A DNA stretch of 64,000 nt from CAZCGA01 sp964498075. GTDB lineage: Bacteria; Desulfobacterota; Binatia; HRBIN30. The translations under genes were made by a program, and so were the position numbers. Shown piece by piece: positions 1 through 8,774 of the stretch. How positions within the stretch are numbered: position 1 is the stretch's first letter; each line of letters begins with the position of its first letter. The DNA is taken from the NCBI GenBank assembly GCA_964498075.1, contig CAZCGA010000002.1, positions 79,085-143,084 on the forward strand. Reading direction: 5' to 3'. Under the pieces are notes generated by a model. It was not told where the DNA came from and made no database searches. It saw nothing but the letters and a program-made list of their open reading frames with translations.

Positions 1-83
1 TTCACGTTGATCATTGCCCCGAATGCAAGCGTGGCGGTGCAGGCTACGATTGTGACGCTGCCGCAGCAGCGAAGTGTTTTCAT
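1..83 (-). CDS. N-terminus of an exported protein, cut by the window edge
   Basis: Reading leftward from an ATG at 83-81 the codons give a start, a Lys/Arg-containing n-region (MKTLRCC), then a hydrophobic stretch rich in Val, Ala, Thr and Leu, which is the pattern of a Sec signal peptide. A purine-rich GGGGGAAG lies just upstream of the ATG and fits a ribosome binding site. Only 27 codons are inside the window, so no function can be given. It lies downstream of the GMC dehydrogenase on the same strand, but 540 bases separate them, so an operon link is uncertain. Confidence 0.5.
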   Translation of the reverse strand, partial: MKTLRCCGSVTIVACTATLAFGAMINV

Positions 84-411
84 TTGGCTTCTTCCCCCCA
101 CGCAGCCGCTTCGTGTGGCCGTCGCTCCATCGAGTTATCGTGCAGCCTGCGAGCCTTGTCAAGAAACTGGTGTTGGGACCTGTCATACCTCCGCAGCGTG
201 CTAGGCGGGTCGTACCACATCTAGGACAAAAGAATCTATACGTGGGTATACCGACCGGATGGAGCGCCGCACGTCGGCCCAAGGCGATGGCGCGCGGCTC
301 TTCCACCGCCTTTGAGTACACCGACACCACCCCCTCCGCGAGATCAGCATCATTCTGCGCCAGCAGCGGGTCAGTCGGTAGGGCGTGGGACGCGCGCCTA
401 TCTTGAAGGGG

Positions 412-448
412 CCCCTGGCCCCCTCCTTACCAAGGAGGGGGCCAGGGG
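412..448. repeat. 17-bp perfect hairpin, dispersed palindromic repeat
   Basis: Perfect 17-bp inverted repeat (412-428 pairs with 432-448) with a 3-base loop, core CCCCCTCCTT/AAGGAGGGGG. The same core recurs at 484-504. From general knowledge this palindrome is a common dispersed element in many bacterial genomes and is often mis-called as a short protein. Confidence 0.75.
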
Positions 449-483
449 GAGGTTGCTGACGCGACGCTGCAAACCTCCCCTTA

Positions 484-504
484 CCCCTCCTTGGTAAGGA
501 GGGG
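484..504. repeat. 9-bp hairpin, second copy of the same repeat family
   Basis: Inverted repeat 484-492/496-504 (CCCCTCCTT / AAGGAGGGG) with a 3-base loop. It is a shorter relative of the 412-448 palindrome and may stop transcription from the dehydrogenase gene. Confidence 0.65.
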
Positions 505-624
505 AGCGCTTGACGAACCGTTCATTGGTAGTGTGCCGCCGCGGCGTGAGCTGCCGCACGCGCGGCGCCCCGCGACCAAAGCGCAAGCGTGGCTTGCGCA
601 CTCCATAGGCACGACGGCCTGCCG

Positions 625-2157
625 TCACGCCGTCAGCTTGGCCCAGTTGTCCCTGATGTAGTGCGCCGTACGATCGGCGATCGCCGCCGTCGAAATTTGC
701 GGCGGCGCACCGAGCGATGACGGGAAGACACTCATGTCGCACACGAACAGGTTCTGCAGCTCGTGCGACCGGCACCACGAGTTCACCACCGACCGCTGCG
801 GATCCTCGCCCATCTTGCACGTGCTCTGCGGATGCGTCGACGCGAGCTGGATGTCGTTGGGACGCAGGCCGCGTTGGTCGATCGCCCGGAAATCATCGCC
901 CGGCCGCAATACCAGCGGCGACGCGTATGGCACCACCACCCGCTTGGCGCCGCTGGCGAATAGGATCTCGGCGCAGTGTTTCATCCCTTCGATGAAGAGC
1001 TGGCGCTCCTTTTCTTTCACGCTGTAGGTGATTTCCGGTTTGCCGCTGCGGTCGACGCGCACCATGCCCGCCGATTCATCATGCATCAAGACGAGGATGC
1101 CGACCGTGCGGTGATAGTGCTTCATCAGCTCCCAATGGCCGCGCCCGAAGCCCGGCAGCTGCGACGCCGTCGCCACCGGGAAGCCATACACCGGCATCAG
1201 GATGTAGCCGCTGTTCGGGTCCTTCTCGAGGTTGATGAACTCGTCGACGTAGTAGCTCTGCGGAATCCCCCGATAGCCGTAGATGTCTTCATCGTAGATG
1301 CCGGCGAGCAAGACGCTGGGGTGCAGGTGCAGATTCTTGCCGACCTGCCCACTGCCATTGGCGATGCCGCTGTTCAGCAGGATCTGCGGCGAGTTGATGG
1401 CGCCAGCGGACAACACCACCACTTGCGCGTCGACGTGCACTCGATGGCGTGGCCGTCGTAGCACGTCGACCACCGTCGCCTCGACCGACGTCACCCGCCT
1501 CCCGTCGGCCTGGATCTTCTGGACCGGACAATCTGCGTAGATGCGCGCGCCGGCCGTGGAGGCTGCAGGAACGTACGTAATAAGCATGCTCTGCTTCGCG
1601 TCGAAGGGGCACCCCAGCAGGCAGAACCCGCTCGTGGTGCAGTTCTCCCGATTGTGCTTCGACACCAGGCCGTGGTAGCCGAGCTTCTCGCAACCCTCGC
1701 GGATCTTGTTGTTCAGCGTGTTGATCTCGTGCGGCAGGATGTCCTTGACCTTGAGCATGCGCTCGACGCGCTCGAACGACGGCACCATCTGCTCGTAACC
1801 CAGGTCGCGCACGCCGTCCTCACGCCGCCACTTCTCCAGGATGGGCACGGGCGTGCGGAAGCAGTAGCAGAGGTTGTGCACCGTCGACCCGCCGATGTTG
1901 CGGCCTTGCAGGATGATGATCGACTGGTCCGTGGTCGCACGCTGCCCCATGTCCTCGTAGAGCAACGGCATCATCTCGTCTTCGCGCTGGGTGAAGTCGT
2001 CCTTGGTGTAGTAACCGCCCTGCTCGAGCACGACGACGTCACGCCCAGCCTCAGCAAGCTCCTTGGCGACGACTGCGCCACCGGCGCCGGTGCCGATCAC
2101 GCACACCTCGGCCTTCAGGTCGAGGTCTCCGGTGATCGCCGCGCCTTTGGTGATCAT
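625..2157 (-). CDS. GMC-family FAD-dependent dehydrogenase (large subunit)
   Basis: A 510-residue flavoprotein of the glucose-methanol-choline oxidoreductase family, which oxidises alcohols or sugars with FAD. The dinucleotide-binding motif GTGAGG lies at residues 22-27 with the acidic end of the fold at VVVLEQGG. The C-terminal GMC signature STHPQSTCKMG begins near residue 440 and carries the active-site His (about 442). The protein has no signal peptide of its own. The next gene upstream on the same strand encodes a Tat-exported gluconate-dehydrogenase subunit 3, so export as a hitch-hiker complex is likely. Substrate is not readable from sequence. A palindromic repeat pair separates the two genes. 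Confidence 0.92.
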   Translation of the reverse strand: MITKGAAITGDLDLKAEVCVIGTGAGGAVVAKELAEAGRDVVVLEQGGYYTKDDFTQREDEMMPLLYEDMGQRATTDQSIIILQGRNIGGSTVHNLCYCFRTPVPILEKWRREDGVRDLGYEQMVPSFERVERMLKVKDILPHEINTLNNKIREGCEKLGYHGLVSKHNRENCTTSGFCLLGCPFDAKQSMLITYVPAASTAGARIYADCPVQKIQADGRRVTSVEATVVDVLRRPRHRVHVDAQVVVLSAGAINSPQILLNSGIANGSGQVGKNLHLHPSVLLAGIYDEDIYGYRGIPQSYYVDEFINLEKDPNSGYILMPVYGFPVATASQLPGFGRGHWELMKHYHRTVGILVLMHDESAGMVRVDRSGKPEITYSVKEKERQLFIEGMKHCAEILFASGAKRVVVPYASPLVLRPGDDFRAIDQRGLRPNDIQLASTHPQSTCKMGEDPQRSVVNSWCRSHELQNLFVCDMSVFPSSLGAPPQISTAAIADRTAHYIRDNWAKLTA

Positions 2158-2211
2158 TTCGCTATCTCAGCGCGGGTTGACGCCCGCAACCCAATGACGA
2201 GCAGCAAATCC

Positions 2212-2317
2212 GTTCGCCCCGAGTAGGAGCCCTCTTTTGGCTCCGTATCGAGGGGTGCGCGGCGGCACCGACCACGCCCCTCGATACGCGCCAGAAAAAG
2301 GCGCTACTCGGGACGAA
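2212..2317. repeat. Inverted pair of REP-like palindromes (REPIN/BIME-type)
   Basis: Two head-to-head copies, about 2212-2255 and 2277-2317, share the outer sequence GTTCG-CCCGAGTA ... GTATCGAGGGG. Each copy carries its own inner hairpin (GGAGCC/GGCTCC in the first, GCGCC/GGCGC in the second). This is the architecture of a REP doublet. It sits between the two dehydrogenase subunit genes. Confidence 0.75.
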
Positions 2318-2381
2318 CGGATGGTATCGCTTGGGAAACGCTTGCGTGCTGCGAGGATTCTGAACATTAGTACCTCAGCAC

Positions 2382-2942
2382 TCAGGACCCAGCACTTAGC
2401 ACTCTCCTCGGTCGCGGCGCCCAGGGGCCGTCGTAGTGAATCGCCGCCCACGTCGCGTCTTGCGAGTAGTATCCCAGCATCGACAGGTTCTTCAGCGCAC
2501 GGAACGCGAGCTGGCGCGTCGCGAAGCGGCTGTCCGCCCAGTCGCGGATGTAGTCGTCGCGTTCCTCGGGGGACATCCCGGTGAACGTCTTGAGCTTGAG
2601 CTGCAAGAGTGGCGGTCCCCACTGGAACAGCTGCAGTAGCCAGCGCAGCTGCGACTGGACCGCCGTGTCGAGCTGCGTGATGGTCTGGTCGATCGTCTCG
2701 ACGGCGCGCGTGTCACGCACCGCGGGCATGCCCTCCTCTCCCGCGAACACCATGCGTTCAACGATCGCTGTCAGAATCTCGGCTTCATGCGGCGTCAGGA
2801 AATGGAAGCCTGCGTCCGGAAGGGACGCCACCGCTACCGGACCCAAGCGGACCTGCGACAGCGTCAGCAAGCCGGCGCTCACCGCCGTGTACCTTAGGAA
2901 TGACCGTCGCGACACTACAGCGAACAGCCGCGGGTCCGCCAT
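2382..2942 (-). CDS. Gluconate 2-dehydrogenase subunit 3 family protein, Tat-exported
   Basis: A 186-residue protein that matches the small subunit of membrane-bound three-subunit FAD dehydrogenases. The N-terminus has a twin-arginine signal (SRRSFLRY at residues 12-19) followed by a hydrophobic segment, so it is exported folded and probably carries the GMC large subunit with it. The body has the family features: a long acidic helical region and an 'EERDDYIRDW' type segment. The usual third partner, a cytochrome c, is not seen inside the window; the truncated exported gene at 1-83 cannot be assigned. Confidence 0.85.
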   Translation of the reverse strand: MADPRLFAVVSRRSFLRYTAVSAGLLTLSQVRLGPVAVASLPDAGFHFLTPHEAEILTAIVERMVFAGEEGMPAVRDTRAVETIDQTITQLDTAVQSQLRWLLQLFQWGPPLLQLKLKTFTGMSPEERDDYIRDWADSRFATRQLAFRALKNLSMLGYYSQDATWAAIHYDGPWAPRPRRVLSAGS

Positions 2943-3248
2943 GGCGCCAGCTAACCGTGATCGGTTGCCATTTGCAAGTGAGGCGGCCGCCCGTTCGGTG
3001 CTGTCCGAATTGGGACACTGACCAGATAGCGCCGGTTCGCCCCGCGCCAGGGGCGTTGCCCGGGCGTTGCCCCTGGCTAACGTCTGGTCGCCCCTTCAGG
3101 GCTGCAGTGATTCAGAATCGATTCGAACTCTCCAGGTTTTCAGCCCCGAACGGGGCGGCAAGACTTGAGCCCGGGGCATCGCCCCGGGTGGGGGCGGCGC
3201 AATCCAAACTAGGACTGTTCACCGCAAATCAGGACAGTACCACACGGC
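2943..3248. other. Intergenic region, possible small non-autonomous element
   Basis: No gene found. It contains a possible MITE-like unit (2998-3240) and an 8-bp GC hairpin CCCGGGGC/GCCCCGGG at 3170-3188 embedded in G/C-rich dispersed repeat sequence. Confidence 0.5.
2998..3240. repeat. Possible MITE or insertion-sequence remnant with imperfect ends
   Basis: The left end begins GTGCTGTCCGAATT and the reverse complement of the right end begins GTACTGTCCTGATT, giving imperfect inverted ends around 243 bp with no coding capacity. CTGTCC-type repeats recur just inside the ends. The match is short, so this is a tentative call. Confidence 0.3.
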
Positions 3249-4469
3249 TCACGCCGGCACGGTGGGGCCCGTGAAGAACTGATGAAACGCACGCGGCAGC
3301 TGCCGATAGTCCGGCAGAGGACCGAGGTGCACCGCCGGATCGATACTGCTGTAGGTGTTCCAGAACAGCACCGGACCGGCGCGGAAAACCGGATCGCGTG
3401 CGGCGTCGATCATTCCCGCGAGGCACTTCGCCGTGTAGGTGGTTTCGAGCGGAATCCCTTCCAACTGCGCCATCAAATCGCGCGCCCGGCAGGCCGCCTC
3501 GGTCGGCGCACCATACCCCGGACCGACGTACCCGTGGATGATCTTGAAGTCATCGACCGTGATGGGCGTCGACGGGACAGCCGGCGCACGCTCGCGCAGC
3601 AACCCTAGGCTCTTGGTCGCCAGCTTCGCCAACTTCTCGGGCGACGGCGGCAGGATGTCGGTCACCAGCACGCCGGCCACGCGCGCGCGCAGGCCTGCAA
3701 GCTTCAGCCCGAGCACGAGGCCGGCAACCGTTCCGCCGCTACCGGTCGCGACGAAGATCCAATCCGGCTCCGGAATCTCACCGCCAGCAACCTGCTCCTG
3801 CAGCTCGAACGCGGCATTCACGTAGCCGAGGGTCCCGAGCGGTGAGGTTCCGCCGGTGGGGATGATGTAGGGCAGCTCGCCGCGTAACAGCTCGCGGCCA
3901 CACAGGCGCAGCGCCCGCGCCGTCACGCGCGCCACCGTCGACGCGTAGTGCAGCTCCGCACCTGCAGCCTGGTCCAGCAACAGGCAGTGCCGGACGTGAT
4001 CGGTGACCGGCTGATTGAGCAACACGAGAATCGTACGCAATCCCACGGAACGCGCACAGATCGTGGTCGCGAGGCCGTGGTGCGTACCAATGCCGCCGAA
4101 GGTCATTACTGCCGTCTTGCGATCAGCGAGCACATCCCCCAGCAGGAACTCCAGCTTGCGCGGCTTGTTGCCGCCGTACAGCTCACTCGTCTCATCGTCC
4201 CGTTTCACCCAGAGCCGGGGGATCCCGAGTGCCTCACCGAGCCGAGCGAGCCGATGCACACGCGTCGGCAGCCTCGTGAGCCGAACGCGCGGCAGCTGCC
4301 CGCGCAGCGCCGGAAAGCGCCGCTCGATCGCCAGCGCGTCGTCCACGGGCTGCAGGGGCTGGTGCGTCGCTTCGGCCACGATGCGAACGGTACTAGCACG
4401 CAGGACAGAACGGTTCGAGGGTCCTGCCGCTAACGGCGGAACGCTCAGAACCGCGTCGGGTCGACACAC
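3249..4469 (-). CDS. PLP-dependent D-cysteine desulfhydrase / ACC deaminase family enzyme
   Basis: A 406-residue fold-type II PLP enzyme. The signature YGGNKPRKLEF (about residues 98-108) includes the expected Schiff-base Lys (about 102). Glycine-rich phosphate-binding stretches follow (TGGTSPLG and ATGSGGTVAG). Family members split D-cysteine or deaminate 1-aminocyclopropane-1-carboxylate; the exact substrate cannot be told here. The chosen ATG start overlaps the end of the upstream gene by 25 bases. An in-frame GTG at 4379-4377 gives a shorter N-terminus closer to the family's usual length (about 330-375 residues) and may be the true start. Confidence 0.85.
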   Translation of the reverse strand: MCRPDAVLSVPPLAAGPSNRSVLRASTVRIVAEATHQPLQPVDDALAIERRFPALRGQLPRVRLTRLPTRVHRLARLGEALGIPRLWVKRDDETSELYGGNKPRKLEFLLGDVLADRKTAVMTFGGIGTHHGLATTICARSVGLRTILVLLNQPVTDHVRHCLLLDQAAGAELHYASTVARVTARALRLCGRELLRGELPYIIPTGGTSPLGTLGYVNAAFELQEQVAGGEIPEPDWIFVATGSGGTVAGLVLGLKLAGLRARVAGVLVTDILPPSPEKLAKLATKSLGLLRERAPAVPSTPITVDDFKIIHGYVGPGYGAPTEAACRARDLMAQLEGIPLETTYTAKCLAGMIDAARDPVFRAGPVLFWNTYSSIDPAVHLGPLPDYRQLPRAFHQFFTGPTVPA

Positions 4470-6082
4470 TGGATCGTGAGCGTGTCTTTGTCTGTTGCGC
4501 GCTTGCCAGTCGTACCCGGTCGGATGCCGCGCAACTTCTGCTTGAGCTTGTACGTGGTGATCCGTCTGCTTGCCGGCAGCGCCAGATCCACCGGCCCCAC
4601 GGTCGCGTCAACCGGGCCACTGAGTGCCGCGATCAACGGTCCGAAGATCGGAGCCAGGTCGATGGCGTGTCGTCCCTGAGTGAGGCGACCGGCATATGAG
4701 CCGGTGTCGACGCTCGGGCTGTGCGGGTCGGTTCCCGATGGGACGCGATTGCAGCCGCCACGATTGATGCCCAGTGTCACGGACACCGTGCATTGCCCTA
4801 CAGTGGTATCCGCGTCGGGCACGCAGTGTCGCCGCAACCCTTGCGGGAGATTCGCCGGGAACTGCGTGCAGTCCGCAAGCCCATCGACGACCACAGTCTT
4901 CTTGCCGAGCAAGCCGCCCGCGACGGTGATCAGCCCGTCCGAACGCATCTGTCCGCCACCACACACGTCGGTTGTCGCCACCGCGAACTTTGAGAACCCG
5001 CTCACCTTCGCGCATGCCTTGCCGGTCGTCGGATCTGTGCGGGAAGTCCGGTCGACGAAGGCGCGATTCATCGGGCTGCTGCCCTCCCCGTGCAGGACGC
5101 GAACCGGTCGGACCTCCGATGCGTCCGTGATCTTCGGCATCGGCAGACAGACCTCGATACTCGGGCTCGATGGCAACACCGCGTCCGTGGTGACTTCGAC
5201 GAACCGCTCATCACCGCCCTGGAAGAACGGCACCGGACCCGCGCCATGATCGATCGCGGTCGTACCCCGAACCGGAAGCTCCATTCCGGCGGGAATCGTA
5301 CCGTGGGCATCACCCAACGTCGTCACGTGCAGCTCACCCGCCGCGGCGATGCCGTTTTCGAAGGTGACTTCGACTTCCGGTACGTCGCCGTCCGGATTGT
5401 CGACGGGCACGTGATGGCCGTCGTCATCGTCACCGCCCTTTCCCGGCGTCGGCTTCACTGTCGGCTCCGGCGAAGGGTCGACCTTCACCTTCTGCACCGC
5501 GCGCATGGTGAAGTCGCCACTATAGAAGCGGAAGAAACCCGTCTCATCCGGCGCCAGCGCTTTCGCCAGGCCATTGGCGCTGAACTCGAAGTTCTCGCAC
5601 AGAGTCAGGAAGTCGTCCTGGCGCGTCGTCGAGCAGCGCGCGGTCGCCACGAACTGAAAGGGATCCCCTTCACTGATGCCCGGCTTGTGATCCATGTATT
5701 CGCCGTTGATCTCGATCCACTGGAAGTCGCCGGCTTCGTTGACCGCGGTCTTCGTGAACGTCCCGCCTTCATCGGGCACGCACTGGATGTCGCCAGTTCC
5801 CAAGAACTCGCCGAGCACGGAGAAATTGATCTCGAGCTTGTCTCCCGGGTCGACCTTGCCGTCGTGGTTCTTCGAGAGGGGGATCGTGAACGTCTTGTCG
5901 TCGAAGCGGAACTTTGCCGTGTAACTGCCCCCGCCTTCGGAACAGCGGAAGTCGTCGCCGAGCAAGCTGTCGAACGTCCCCTGCCCCGCCTCGACGGCGC
6001 CGGCGCGCTGCGCATTCGCACACAGGGTCGCGAGAACGAGGACTACCCACGCATATGTCGGGTGCCTCGGTATCGATCTCAT
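4445..6082 (-). CDS. Secreted protein of unknown function
   Basis: A 545-residue protein with a clear Sec signal peptide (basic start MRSIPRHP, hydrophobic core, cleavage after about residue 32). I do not recognise a domain. The first half is acidic with paired Cys residues and a Pro-rich linker (PSPEPTVKPTPGKGG) followed by an Asp/His-rich stretch (DDDDGHH) near residue 215. The second half contains regularly spaced Cys (CGGG, ADC, RRHC, GQC, GGC) and ends in a basic segment. It is probably a two-domain exported or surface protein of this lineage. Confidence 0.75.
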   Translation of the reverse strand: MRSIPRHPTYAWVVLVLATLCANAQRAGAVEAGQGTFDSLLGDDFRCSEGGGSYTAKFRFDDKTFTIPLSKNHDGKVDPGDKLEINFSVLGEFLGTGDIQCVPDEGGTFTKTAVNEAGDFQWIEINGEYMDHKPGISEGDPFQFVATARCSTTRQDDFLTLCENFEFSANGLAKALAPDETGFFRFYSGDFTMRAVQKVKVDPSPEPTVKPTPGKGGDDDDGHHVPVDNPDGDVPEVEVTFENGIAAAGELHVTTLGDAHGTIPAGMELPVRGTTAIDHGAGPVPFFQGGDERFVEVTTDAVLPSSPSIEVCLPMPKITDASEVRPVRVLHGEGSSPMNRAFVDRTSRTDPTTGKACAKVSGFSKFAVATTDVCGGGQMRSDGLITVAGGLLGKKTVVVDGLADCTQFPANLPQGLRRHCVPDADTTVGQCTVSVTLGINRGGCNRVPSGTDPHSPSVDTGSYAGRLTQGRHAIDLAPIFGPLIAALSGPVDATVGPVDLALPASRRITTYKLKQKLRGIRPGTTGKRATDKDTLTIQCVDPTRF

Positions 6083-6213
6083 AGCCCCTCCCGGTCCGCG
6101 GACCTGCTATGACTGACGGCGACCAGTTGAACGGTGCAAGTATCCGCCAACCCGTGCACCCCAGTCAAGCGTCGCCCTGACTCACAAACCGGGCGCGGCT
6201 TCGACGCTACGAT

Positions 6214-7521
6214 TCAGATCAGCGCGCCGAGCTCTGCCAGCTGAGCCCGTAACGCGCCCGAGTCGATCCCGGGCAACGCGGCTTTGTCACCGGCCACTTT
6301 GGCAGCCGCCGCTGCGGCCTGGCCTTCGCTCATGCATGGGCCGATGACACGGACCGAGGCGAAGGCGGCGCGCTTGGCGGAGATGCAGCGGCCGGCGACC
6401 AGCAGGTTGTCGATCTCGCGTGGCACGAGACAGCGATAGGGCACGGTGTAGTACAAACCCTGATCGAGGAACTTCCAGATGGTCTCGCCGCCGGCAACGT
6501 GCAGCTCGACCGGCCACGCCGAGCGGCAGATGCCGTCGTCGAACTTGCGGCCGCCGAGCACGTCGTCCTCTTCGAGCTGATAGCGTCCGACGATCTTGCG
6601 CGTCTCCCGGATGCCGAGCCGCGGCGCCGTGTCGGAGAGAAAGGCTTCGGCAAAGCCGGGCATGTGACGGATGAGGAAGTCCGCCAGTCGCGCCGCCTGC
6701 TCGCGCCCGATCATTTCTCCGAGCGTCAGCTCGTCGGCCTCGCAGGCATCCAGAGCGCGATCACCAACGCCGACGCGGCTCATGGCGATCAACACCTCGC
6801 CGGTGCGTCCGGTGGGAATGATGTTCCCCGACTTGCGCGGCAACCCTTCCTGCTGGAAGTGCTCTTCGATCAGGGCATTGAGCTTGCCGAAGTCGCTGAG
6901 CGCCGCTACGAGGTCGACGTGCTGCATGTAGAACATCATCGACGGATACTGGATCGCCTCACCCCGCATCGTCTCGACGCCCGCGGCACGGGCCAATGCG
7001 GCGTCGCCGCTGGCATCGATGTAGTGCCGCGCACACAGGGCAATGCGTCCCGAGCGTGTCTGCACGCTCACGCCGCGAACCTCGCGCTCGGCGACGACAG
7101 CCTGCAGGAAGCGCGCGTGCAAGTAGACCTTCAGCCTCGCTTCACCGCGCACCAGCTCATCGAGCAGCCGCTTCAAGCCCCACGGCACATACGGCACCGC
7201 GGCAGTGACCTTGAACGGCACCGGACCGTAACACATGCCGCGGCTCTGCAGCTTCTGCATGACTTCCATCGGATAGCCCCCCACGACCGGCGCGAGCTCG
7301 CCAGCCGCGTCGCGGTAGAAGAAGCCGCAGAACGTCCCGACGCAGCCGCCGGTCGACATGCCGCCGAAGAACGGGAACTCCTCGACCAGCACCGTCTGCA
7401 GCCCCAGCCGCGCCGCGGTGACCGCCGCCGCCACTCCCGCCGAGCCGCCACCGATGACGACGACATCGGCCTCTTCCTTCACCTCGATCTCCTCGGCCGG
7501 GACCAGAATCTTCCGCGCCAT
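6214..7521 (-). CDS. FAD-dependent oxidoreductase (FAD_oxidored family)
   Basis: A 435-residue flavoprotein. The N-terminal FAD fold is explicit: VVVIGGGSAGVAAA followed by the ribose-binding Glu in VLVEEFPFFGG and the family hallmark GGMSTGG. The C-terminal half has the second FAD segment (DNLLVAGRCIS) and a terminal helix. Family members act on varied organic acids or 'glucose-inhibited-division-like' substrates, and the substrate here is unknown. The start at 7521 (MARKILVP) is preferred; a longer open frame to 7653 runs into dispersed repeat sequence and has no protein-like composition. Confidence 0.87.
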   Translation of the reverse strand: MARKILVPAEEIEVKEEADVVVIGGGSAGVAAAVTAARLGLQTVLVEEFPFFGGMSTGGCVGTFCGFFYRDAAGELAPVVGGYPMEVMQKLQSRGMCYGPVPFKVTAAVPYVPWGLKRLLDELVRGEARLKVYLHARFLQAVVAEREVRGVSVQTRSGRIALCARHYIDASGDAALARAAGVETMRGEAIQYPSMMFYMQHVDLVAALSDFGKLNALIEEHFQQEGLPRKSGNIIPTGRTGEVLIAMSRVGVGDRALDACEADELTLGEMIGREQAARLADFLIRHMPGFAEAFLSDTAPRLGIRETRKIVGRYQLEEDDVLGGRKFDDGICRSAWPVELHVAGGETIWKFLDQGLYYTVPYRCLVPREIDNLLVAGRCISAKRAAFASVRVIGPCMSEGQAAAAAAKVAGDKAALPGIDSGALRAQLAELGALI

Positions 7522-7619
7522 CGCGCCGGGAGTCTGGAACCAAGCGTTGGGCAAGTCAACGCTATCGTGAGTCGTGTTCGTCGAAACCCGACCCTCGTGG
7601 CGGCGCAGGCGTTCCGCCT

Positions 7620-7662
7620 GCGTCTTGGTTTTCACGAACACGCACACGCCCACGTCCTCTTC
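7620..7662. repeat. Dispersed GTGTGCGTGTTCGTG-type repeat
   Basis: The minus strand here reads CGTGTGCGTGTTCGTG, and nearly the same sequence forms both arms of the hairpin at 17675-17734. It lies in the divergent region between the FAD oxidoreductase and exbB. Confidence 0.5.
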
Positions 7663-7672
7663 TTCCCCCGAA

Positions 7673-7701
7673 TTGCGCCCCCGGCAAGGCTAGGCTATAG
7701 C
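7673..7701 (+). promoter_or_regulatory. Candidate sigma-70 promoter of the exbB operon
   Basis: TTGCGC at 7673-7678 and TATAGC at 7696-7701 are spaced by 17 bases, each matching 4 of 6 consensus positions. Transcription would start about 7 bases before the exbB ATG at 7715, which would give a nearly leaderless message; no Shine-Dalgarno sequence is visible before that ATG. Weak evidence. Confidence 0.3.
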
Positions 7702-7714
7702 TAGATTCCAAGTA

Positions 7715-8374
7715 ATGAACGGTCGCGATTTTCTCACGCTCATCGAGAACGGCGGGGTAGTCATGTACCCGCTGCTCCTGTGTTCCGTCGTCAGCATCGC
7801 CGTCATCATCGAGCGCCTGTGGACGATTGTCCGGGCGGCGCGCGCGGCGGCACGGCTGCACCAGTTGGTCATCGAAGCCACCGACGAAGGGAGTATCACC
7901 GACGCCATGGCCATCAGCCGGCGCGATACCTCCCCGTTGGGCGCCGTGTACAAGGCCGTGCTCAGCCAAGTGGAGGCGGACAGCGACACCCGTGGTCGCA
8001 TCGCGCTACGGCGTCACGCCCAGACGACGCGCGCGCTGAAACGCTACGTCTGGCTGCTCGGCACCGTCGGCAGTCTGGCCCCGTTCATCGGCCTCTTCGG
8101 CACGGTGCTCGGTATCATCCGGGCCTTCGAAAGCATGGCGGCCACGGGCTCCGGAGGCTTCGGGGTGGTGGCTGCGGGGATCTCCGAAGCGCTCATCGCC
8201 ACCGCCGGTGGCTTGCTGGTCGGTGTGCTGTCGATCTTCGCCTATAACGCCTTCACGGTGCGCATCGGCAACCTCTCGGCGCTCTGGCGCGAGTGGACCG
8301 ATGAGCTGCTCGTGTTCCTTGCCCAGCCCCGTGCACGCGAAGGGAGCATCAGTCGTGTCGCTCAGTCCCGTTGA
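7715..8374 (+). CDS. exbB: MotA/TolQ/ExbB proton-channel family protein
   Basis: A 219-residue inner-membrane protein. One membrane helix lies near residues 15-35 (MYPLLLCSVVSIAVIIERLW), and two more lie near 112-135 and 155-180. The conserved TolQ/ExbB segment around LLGTVGSLAPFIGLFGTVLGI is intact, including the Gly/Thr-rich helix pair that lines the proton path. In known systems ExbB and ExbD use the proton gradient to power TonB-type or other envelope work. exbD follows with a 20-base overlap and an AAA ATPase gene follows that. No tonB gene is present in the window. Confidence 0.93.
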   Translation: MNGRDFLTLIENGGVVMYPLLLCSVVSIAVIIERLWTIVRAARAAARLHQLVIEATDEGSITDAMAISRRDTSPLGAVYKAVLSQVEADSDTRGRIALRRHAQTTRALKRYVWLLGTVGSLAPFIGLFGTVLGIIRAFESMAATGSGGFGVVAAGISEALIATAGGLLVGVLSIFAYNAFTVRIGNLSALWREWTDELLVFLAQPRAREGSISRVAQSR

Positions 8375-8771
8375 AGTGGAAGACACCGACATCGTCGCCG
8401 AGATCAACGTCACACCGCTCACCGACATCTTCCTCGTGCTGCTCATCATCTTCATGGTGACCAGCACGGCGCTCACGCAGCAAGGCACCAAGGTGAACTT
8501 GCCGCGCGCCGGAGCGGGCGGAGCCGAGCCGTCGGGGATCATCATCACCGCGACCGCCGATCATCGCATCGAGCTCAACGGCAAGCCGATACCCTTGGAG
8601 GGCCTGCGCGCCGCCCTCGAAGCCAGTTTGCAACACAGTCCGCAGCACAACGTCATCCTGCAAGGTGACCGCAGCGTCGTGCTGGAACAAGCGGTGCAGA
8701 TCATGACGATTGCGAAGGAGGCCGGCGCCGAGAGGATCTCCATCGCCACGGCACCGCCCGAAAAGAAGTGA
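8355..8771 (+). CDS. exbD: Biopolymer transport protein ExbD/TolR family
   Basis: A 138-residue protein started at GTG 8355, with GAAGGGAG placed 5-12 bases upstream as ribosome site; this overlaps exbB by 20 bases. The order is the ExbD one: short cytoplasmic N-terminus, a membrane helix (DIFLVLLIIFMVTSTAL), then a periplasmic domain. The key helix Asp is present in INVTPLTDIFLV. The C-terminal domain fits ExbD (ERISIATAPPE). It should form the ion-conducting stator with the adjacent ExbB. Confidence 0.92.
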   Translation: MSLSPVEVEDTDIVAEINVTPLTDIFLVLLIIFMVTSTALTQQGTKVNLPRAGAGGAEPSGIIITATADHRIELNGKPIPLEGLRAALEASLQHSPQHNVILQGDRSVVLEQAVQIMTIAKEAGAERISIATAPPEKK

Positions 8772-8774
8772 CCG

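Larger units (their letters stand above)
84..624. other. Intergenic region with two strong hairpins
   Basis: No convincing gene on either strand; the short open frames here have no signal, no family resemblance and no ribosome site. The region holds two palindromes (412-448 and 484-504) that share the same core and probably act as dispersed repeats and/or transcription terminators after the dehydrogenase gene ending at 625. Confidence 0.6.
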
